Shown here: in pieces, positions 32,750-37,941 of the stretch
Numbering within the stretch: the stretch's first letter is position 1
Layout of the letters: every line of letters begins with the position of its first letter
Assembly (NCBI GenBank): GCA_024401225.1
Contig: JAKSLM010000025.1
Coordinates: 1-37,941, forward strand
Length of the DNA stretch: 37,941 nucleotides
From: Bacteroidaceae bacterium
Lineage (GTDB): Bacteria > Bacteroidota > Bacteroidia > Bacteroidales > Bacteroidaceae
Reading direction: 5' to 3'
Notes under the pieces: generated by a model
Told to the model about the DNA's origin: nothing
Database searches by the model: none
Seen by the model: only the letters and a program-made list of their open reading frames with translations
Translations under genes and position numbers: made by a program

Positions 32750-34318
32750 TTAGAACGGTACCGTATCGGCAGGAGCCATATCAGCAGTAAGTCCGCTGAA
32801 CGGATCGTCGTCGGCTGCAGCAGGTGCTGCAGACTGACTTGCCTGATTGGTGCGTGATGCTGTTACCACCTCCTCGCCTGGCATTGGGACTGCCTGATCG
32901 TCGCCGATGTTGGCAAATCGTGCAAACTCGCCCTTGAAGCGGAGTCGCACATCACCTACGGCACCATTACGATGCTTGGCAATGATGATCTCAGCCAGAC
33001 CGCGAAGGTCATTGCCATACTGATCCTTATATATCTTGTAGTACTCAGGGCGGTGGATGAAGCACACCATGTCGGCATCCTGCTCGATGGCTCCCGATTC
33101 ACGAAGGTCTGAGAGCTGCGGGCGCTTGCTGTCCGGACTGTCGTTGGTTCCTACGCGCTGCTCGACCGAACGGTTGAGCTGTGAGAGGGCTATGATAGGA
33201 ATATTGAGTTCCTTGGCAAGTCCCTTGAGCGAACGTGATATGGTCGACACCTCTTCCTGTCGCGAATTGTACGACATTCCGCTCGCATTCATGAGCTGGA
33301 GGTAGTCGATGATGATTATCTTCACGCCGTAGTCCTTTACGAGGCGGCGAGCCTTGGTACGAAGTTCGAATACGGAGAGCGATGGAGTGTCGTCGACATA
33401 AAGCGGAGCATCGTAAAGGCTGCGTATCTTGTAGTCGAGCTGTGCCCACTCGTACTGTACGAGCTGACCGCTCTTGATCTTCTCACCCGGTATCTCACAC
33501 ACATTGACGATGAGACGGTTGACAAGCTGCACGTTCGACATTTCAAGCGAGAACATGGCTACCGGAATCTTGTGGTCCACACACATGTTCTTTGCCATCG
33601 AAAGCACGAAGGCTGTCTTACCCATCGCAGGGCGGGCAGCAATGATGACGAGGTCGCTGTTCTGCCATCCGCTGGTCATCGCATCGAGGGCATCGAAGCC
33701 AGAGGTAAGTCCGGAGAGTCCGTCGGTGTTGGCTGCAGCCTTCTGGAGAAGCTTGTATGCCTCGTTGATGACTGGATTGATCTGAGTGAAGTCCTTCTTC
33801 ATGTTGCTTCGTGACAACTCGAAGAGCTCACCCTCAGCAGCCTGCATCAGTTCGCCGATGTCCTGACTATCGTCGAATGCCGACTTCTGTATGCGGCTTG
33901 AATATGATATAAGTTCGCGCGCAAGGGCTTTCTGTGCAATGATGTTGGCATGATATTCGATATGTGCCGAACTGAGCACCTTGCCGCTGAGTTCCGTAAC
34001 GTAGAATGGACCGCCAGCCTGGTCGATGTCGCCCGATCGGCGCAGTTCCTCAGTCACGGTGAGGATGTCGACCGGCTTGTTCTCGCCTGCCAGGCGTTTG
34101 ATGGCGGAGAATATCAATCGATGCTTGGTGTCGTAGAACGATTCCGGCTTCAGGATGTCGACCACCTGGGCAAAAGCATCCTTCTCGATGAGGCACGCAC
34201 CTATCACAGCCTCTTCAAGCTCGGTGGCCTGAGGCTGCAGACGTCCCAGTTCGCTGACCTGTGGGACATCGTTTGCCGTACTGCGTCGGCGTGAGTTGCG
34301 GTTGCCGGTTTCTGCCAT
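32750..34318 (-). CDS. dnaB: Replicative DNA helicase DnaB
   Basis: The hexameric helicase that unwinds DNA at the replication fork and is loaded at oriC. The 522-residue protein has an N-terminal DnaB domain (about residues 29-135, PQATELEEAVIGACLIEKDAF). Walker A is ARPAMGKTA (residues 228-236) and Walker B is in KIIIIDYLQLM. The C-terminal RecA core continues through ALSQLNRSVEQR, DLRESGAIEQDAD and KHRNGAVGDVRLRF. The long C-terminal low-complexity tail, rich in Ala and Pro, is not conserved. It is the only gene of its transcript. Its promoter region carries five phased DnaA-box-like sites. Confidence 0.97.
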   Translation of the reverse strand: MAETGNRNSRRRSTANDVPQVSELGRLQPQATELEEAVIGACLIEKDAFAQVVDILKPESFYDTKHRLIFSAIKRLAGENKPVDILTVTEELRRSGDIDQAGGPFYVTELSGKVLSSAHIEYHANIIAQKALARELISYSSRIQKSAFDDSQDIGELMQAAEGELFELSRSNMKKDFTQINPVINEAYKLLQKAAANTDGLSGLTSGFDALDAMTSGWQNSDLVIIAARPAMGKTAFVLSMAKNMCVDHKIPVAMFSLEMSNVQLVNRLIVNVCEIPGEKIKSGQLVQYEWAQLDYKIRSLYDAPLYVDDTPSLSVFELRTKARRLVKDYGVKIIIIDYLQLMNASGMSYNSRQEEVSTISRSLKGLAKELNIPIIALSQLNRSVEQRVGTNDSPDSKRPQLSDLRESGAIEQDADMVCFIHRPEYYKIYKDQYGNDLRGLAEIIIAKHRNGAVGDVRLRFKGEFARFANIGDDQAVPMPGEEVVTASRTNQASQSAAPAAADDDPFSGLTADMAPADTVPF

Positions 34319-34415
34319 TATTCTCTACTTTATCGATTAATATTATAATAAGGTGAAAGCGCTGTCAGACAGCATCTGAATGCCTGTGTTGGGGCTTCAC
34401 CTGTACATTTCCTCT

Positions 34416-34424
34416 GCAAAAATA
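34416..34424 (-). promoter_or_regulatory. -7 promoter element of dnaB
   Basis: TAttTTTGC on the minus strand (34424-34416) is an exact consensus match, about 100 bp before the dnaB ATG. No convincing -33 element accompanies it. Confidence 0.55.
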
Positions 34425-34486
34425 CGGCGTTTTTCCGTAACTAAGAAATTTTTTGGCAACAAGATATAAACACAACCTCCCGTCGT

Positions 34487-34537
34487 TGTTGATAACTTGT
34501 TGACAACTGTTGATAACTTGTTGATAACTGTTGATAA
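34487..34537. promoter_or_regulatory. Array of five DnaA-box-like 9-mers, helically phased
   Basis: TGTTGATAA (complement TTATCAACA) starts at 34487, 34508, 34519 and 34529. A variant, TGTTGACAA, starts at 34498. TTATCAACA differs by one base from the E. coli DnaA box TTATNCACA. All are in the same orientation, and successive starts are 11, 10, 11 and 10 bp apart, so the array sits on one face of the helix. It lies about 65-120 bp upstream of the dnaB -7 element. It could be a DnaA-regulated promoter site or part of an origin. Confidence 0.7.
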
Positions 34538-34769
34538 CTTCCCCCTTCGTCTGTTGAAAACCCACGTCTGGCGAAAGAAAATCACTTTATTTTTCAGTCG
34601 ATTAAACCTTTTCCTATTCATGCAGTCAATAAAAAAGTTGAATGTGTGCACAAAAACCGACATCTTTCATCCGCTTACGCCCCAGTAAGCTACACGACAA
34701 CGCTAACTAACGACCCAGATTATTAACCCTCATTCTCTTAAAAACAGAACTGATAACCCCCATCCCCCC

Positions 34770-37700
34770 ATGAAGCGACTCCTGATCATCTCACTACTTC
34801 TGATGACCACCATCATCTCATTTGCACAGACAAGAAACAGAGACAGAAACACAAACCAAACCACTCCTACCACAGGAAAGGCAAGCATCACCGGTAAGGT
34901 CTTTGACTCGGAAGAGGGTCAGCCTCTCGTACATTGTACGGTAATGGTCATGACGGCCGACACCACCAAGATGGTCACAGGTGGAGTGACTACCGACAAG
35001 GGAGCATTCACACTCAAGAACGTAGCCGACGGCACATACATCCTCAAGATATCGTACGTAGGTTTCCACAACTGGTACCGCCCTGTAGTGGTAAAGTACA
35101 ACACCCTCGCCGTGCAGAACGTGGGTACCATCATGCTCGTGCCCAACAGCGTAGAGCTGCAGGCAGCCACCGTAACAGCCCAGTTGCCTGAGGTGGAGGT
35201 GAAGGACGACACGCTCATGTTCAACGCTGCGGCATTCAAGGTGCCTGAAGGAAGCGTGCTCGAGGACCTCGTGAAGAAGCTTCCTGGCGTGGAGGTAGAT
35301 GAGAACGGAGGAATCACCGTCAACGGAAAAACGGTGCGTCGCATCCTCGTGGACGGAAAGGAATTCTTCGGCAACGATCGCGACATGGCGATGAAGAACA
35401 TACCTACCGAGATCATCAACAAGATCAAGACCTACGAGCGCAAGAGCGACCAGGCACGACTCACCGGTATCGATGACGGTAACGACGAGACCGTGCTCGA
35501 CCTTACTATTAAGAAAGGTATGAAGAACAGCTGGGTGGGCAACGTGGGCGGAGGCTACGGTACGCACGACCGCTACTCAGCCCGAGGCCAGATCAACCGA
35601 TTCCAGGACGACATACAGGCTAACGTGATGACCAACTACGGCAACGTGGGAGGCGGTCGCGGTGGCGGCGGTGGCGGCAACGGTAACAACGTGAGCGGAC
35701 AGACCGGTGGACGCATCATGTACAACATTCCCGACAAGCTCGAGATTGGAGGTAACTTCCGCTACAACTACCGATGGTCGGAATCATGGACCAAGACAGC
35801 ATCGGAGAACTATACCAACGTCAATGCATCGTTCTCAAACCGATACTCCGAGAATGCCAACAAGAGCAACAGCTTCAGCGGCGACTTCAAGGCAGAATGG
35901 AAGATCGACTCCGTCACTACCCTCGTCGTTACGCCAAACTTCTCGTTCGGCAACAGCTCAAGCAACAGTTCGAACAAGAACGCATCCTTCAAGCGCGACC
36001 CATTCGACTACCGAGGCGTCATCGACCCTCTCGAGCACAGCGACGCAGCCTACATACCTGACAGCGTGAAGGTGAACGAGAGCACATCAGCCAACTGGAA
36101 CGAGGGCAACAACCACAGCTTCAGCACCAACATCCAGCTCGTGCGCCGCATCAAGGGCAACCCACTCTTCGGCGAGAGCACCCCTACAGGTCATAATGGA
36201 CGTAACGTCAGCATCCGTGCCAACTTCTCCACAAGCGGCAACGGCAGCGATGCATGGAACAATTCATTCACCACCTACCATCAGCTCAACGACTCCACCG
36301 ACCTGCAGTTCCGACTCCGCAAGAACCCATCGTGGAACCGCACCATCTCGGCAGGTATGACCTACGCCGAGCCAGTGCTCCGCAACTACATCTACGCCCT
36401 CAGCGAGGAGCGCGACGTGTTCGGCACACTCTTTGCTCAGATCAACTACGGCTACAACTACAACAAGCGCCACAGCGACGGAAGCACATACGACTTTGCC
36501 GAGGACGACAACATAGGCGAGAAGATATGGGACTACTACGAGCTCAGCGGCGAGCTGCCTGACACACTCCAGCTGCAGCACTTCCTCAGCTCGCGCCTCT
36601 CGCGATTCTCCGACAACTCCAACAGCACCCACAACCTTGAGGTATCGCTCCGCTACAACATACCGCGTAAGATAAACTTCAACGTCGGCGTCCAGATGGA
36701 GAACCAGACACAGTCCGTGCATCAGATATACATGGGCAAGGACCTCGCAGGCTCACGCAACTTCACCCGCGTATCCCCTACCCTCAACGCACAGTACTAC
36801 TTCACTCCACAGCACACACTCCGTGCCACCTACCGTGGAAACAGCCAGCAGCCTAACCTCACCGACTTGTTTGACGTTGAGGACGACAGCAACCCGCTCA
36901 ACATACGTCGCGGTAACCCAGACCTTACACCATCGTTCCGCAACAACATGAGCCTCGAGTACAACAACTACTTCCAGGAGACACGCCGTTCGTACAACCT
37001 CAACCTCCAGTACTCCAACACCCTCAACGGCATCGAGACCATGACCGAGTACAACGACCAGACAGGTGGACGCATCTCCACACCAGTCAACATCGACGAG
37101 GCCGACTGGAACGCATCCGTCAATGCTGGCTTCAACACCCCACTGGGATGGGAGAAGCTCACAGCCAACCTGCGCGGTAACTACTCGTTCAATCACAACG
37201 TGGGCTACATCTACCAGAACAAGCAGACACTCAAGAACTACGTAGGCAGTCACCGTGTAGGCGCCAACCTCACACTCACCATGCGCCTTAGCAACATCGA
37301 CGTCCGTGCCAACGGAAGCTTCAACTGGAACAAATCCGAGAGCGAGCTCGTAGCATCGTCCAACCAGTCGAACTACAACTTCAACTACGGACTCTCATCT
37401 ACCGGAAACTTCGACAACGGATTCGGCTACTCTACCGACATCAGCGTGCGCAGCCGCCGCGGACTCTCATCAGCAGCCATGAACACCAACGAAGTCATCT
37501 GGAACGCACAGGTCAGCTACCGCTTCCTCCAGCGCAAGGCTACCATAACCCTTCAGGCCAACGATATCCTCAACAAGCGCAGCAACATCAACCGTAACAT
37601 CAGCGCCAACGGACGTACCGATACCGAGAACAATGGTATCTACTCCTACATCCTCGCCACCTTCCAGTACCGTTTCAACATCTTCGGCACTCGCGAGGCA

Positions 37701-37862
37701 CGTCGCCAACTCCGTCAGGAGCAGCAGGACGTACGCGAAAGCTACCGCCCAATGGGTGGTGAAGGCGGACGAGGCGAAGGCTTCGGCGGCGGCAATCGTG
37801 GCGGAGGTGGCAACCGTGGTGGCGGCTTCGGCGGCGGCTTCGGTGGCGGACGAGGAATGTAA
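34770..37862 (+). CDS. TonB-type outer membrane beta-barrel receptor, glycine-rich
   Basis: A 1030-residue paralogue of 24555-27617. It has a signal peptide (LLIISLLLMTTIISFAQ). A CarboxypepD-regulatory-like domain covers about residues 38-120 (ASITGKVFDSEEGQPLVHCTV). A plug-like part follows with LEDLVKKLPGVEVDENG...VRRILVDGKEFFGND. Then comes the large barrel. The shared segments YERKSDQARLTGIDDGNDETVLDLTIKKGM and DSNPLNIRRGNPDLTPS match the other receptor closely. Glycine-rich tracts lie at the same two places: GGGRGGGGGGNGNN near residue 290, and the C-terminal tail after the last barrel strand. Codon use is strongly C-ended. Ligand unknown; no SusD partner. Only 79 bp of the window remain after it. 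Confidence 0.88.
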   Translation: MKRLLIISLLLMTTIISFAQTRNRDRNTNQTTPTTGKASITGKVFDSEEGQPLVHCTVMVMTADTTKMVTGGVTTDKGAFTLKNVADGTYILKISYVGFHNWYRPVVVKYNTLAVQNVGTIMLVPNSVELQAATVTAQLPEVEVKDDTLMFNAAAFKVPEGSVLEDLVKKLPGVEVDENGGITVNGKTVRRILVDGKEFFGNDRDMAMKNIPTEIINKIKTYERKSDQARLTGIDDGNDETVLDLTIKKGMKNSWVGNVGGGYGTHDRYSARGQINRFQDDIQANVMTNYGNVGGGRGGGGGGNGNNVSGQTGGRIMYNIPDKLEIGGNFRYNYRWSESWTKTASENYTNVNASFSNRYSENANKSNSFSGDFKAEWKIDSVTTLVVTPNFSFGNSSSNSSNKNASFKRDPFDYRGVIDPLEHSDAAYIPDSVKVNESTSANWNEGNNHSFSTNIQLVRRIKGNPLFGESTPTGHNGRNVSIRANFSTSGNGSDAWNNSFTTYHQLNDSTDLQFRLRKNPSWNRTISAGMTYAEPVLRNYIYALSEERDVFGTLFAQINYGYNYNKRHSDGSTYDFAEDDNIGEKIWDYYELSGELPDTLQLQHFLSSRLSRFSDNSNSTHNLEVSLRYNIPRKINFNVGVQMENQTQSVHQIYMGKDLAGSRNFTRVSPTLNAQYYFTPQHTLRATYRGNSQQPNLTDLFDVEDDSNPLNIRRGNPDLTPSFRNNMSLEYNNYFQETRRSYNLNLQYSNTLNGIETMTEYNDQTGGRISTPVNIDEADWNASVNAGFNTPLGWEKLTANLRGNYSFNHNVGYIYQNKQTLKNYVGSHRVGANLTLTMRLSNIDVRANGSFNWNKSESELVASSNQSNYNFNYGLSSTGNFDNGFGYSTDISVRSRRGLSSAAMNTNEVIWNAQVSYRFLQRKATITLQANDILNKRSNINRNISANGRTDTENNGIYSYILATFQYRFNIFGTREARRQLRQEQQDVRESYRPMGGEGGRGEGFGGGNRGGGGNRGGGFGGGFGGGRGM

Positions 37863-37941
37863 CCCACACAATCCCTACGACATTCATGCGCATCCTTTCT
37901 ATCATACTGAACTGAATGACCAGCTCATCGGGTAAAAAGGG

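Larger units (their letters stand above)
34319..34769. other. Divergent dnaB/receptor intergenic region
   Basis: A 451-bp gap with the dnaB -7 element (34416-34424), the DnaA-box-like array (34487-34537), and AT-rich stretches on both sides of it. No gene was found; the small frames here cross the array. I saw no good promoter for the receptor gene at 34770. Confidence 0.6.

Noticed and set aside
34397-34663. 88-codon minus-strand frame upstream of dnaB
   Set aside because: It runs through the DnaA-box-like array and the dnaB -7 element, so it is not a gene.

Overview
The window reads as chromosomal DNA from a Bacteroidota member, most likely Prevotella or a close relative. The support is: a type IX secretion pair (PorU-like and PorV-like), a type III glutamine synthetase, BspA-like leucine-rich surface proteins, menaquinone synthesis, CarboxypepD-regulatory/TonB-type beta-barrel receptors, and many promoters of the Bacteroidetes form (-7 TAnnTTTGC, -33 TTTG/TTGC). 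No rRNA, tRNA, transposase, integrase or CRISPR array was recognised.

Layout, left to right. 1-1100 is accessory: short palindromic repeats, an intact XRE antitoxin-like gene and, immediately upstream of it, the internally deleted remnant of its HigB/Gp49-type toxin with a retained operator-like inverted repeat. 1110-4578 (minus) encodes a BspA-like LRR protein and two OmpA-type outer membrane proteins. 4839-6875 (minus) is yicC-gmk-nadD. A symmetric divergent promoter (6952-7013) separates it from a long plus-strand operon at 7111-16841: tsaB, a DUF4290 gene, murA (active-site Cys replaced by Asp), rimM, dxr, rseP, a FAH-family gene and porU. porV (16966) and ispF (18222) follow.

18705-21851 is an AT-rich block carrying a type IX-exported LRR protein and a 70-residue acidic peptide in one minus-strand operon. 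It is bracketed by a perfect 26-bp direct repeat of the 3' end of ispF, which suggests an islet inserted at that gene. Beyond it come a lipoprotein carboxylesterase, menA (minus), a TonB-type receptor (24555-27617), glnN (minus), a carboxymuconolactone decarboxylase-family gene, ispE (minus), dnaB (minus) and a paralogous TonB-type receptor (34770-37862).

The core genes cover envelope building (murA, rseP), isoprenoid synthesis (dxr, ispF, ispE; three MEP-pathway genes in one window), quinone synthesis (menA), protein export (porU, porV), translation support (tsaB, rimM), nucleotide metabolism (gmk, nadD), nitrogen assimilation (glnN) and replication (dnaB). The most notable non-coding features are five DnaA-box-like 9-mers upstream of dnaB spaced at one helical turn, several intergenic repeat families with a 22-bp pitch, and the ispF-bracketed islet.
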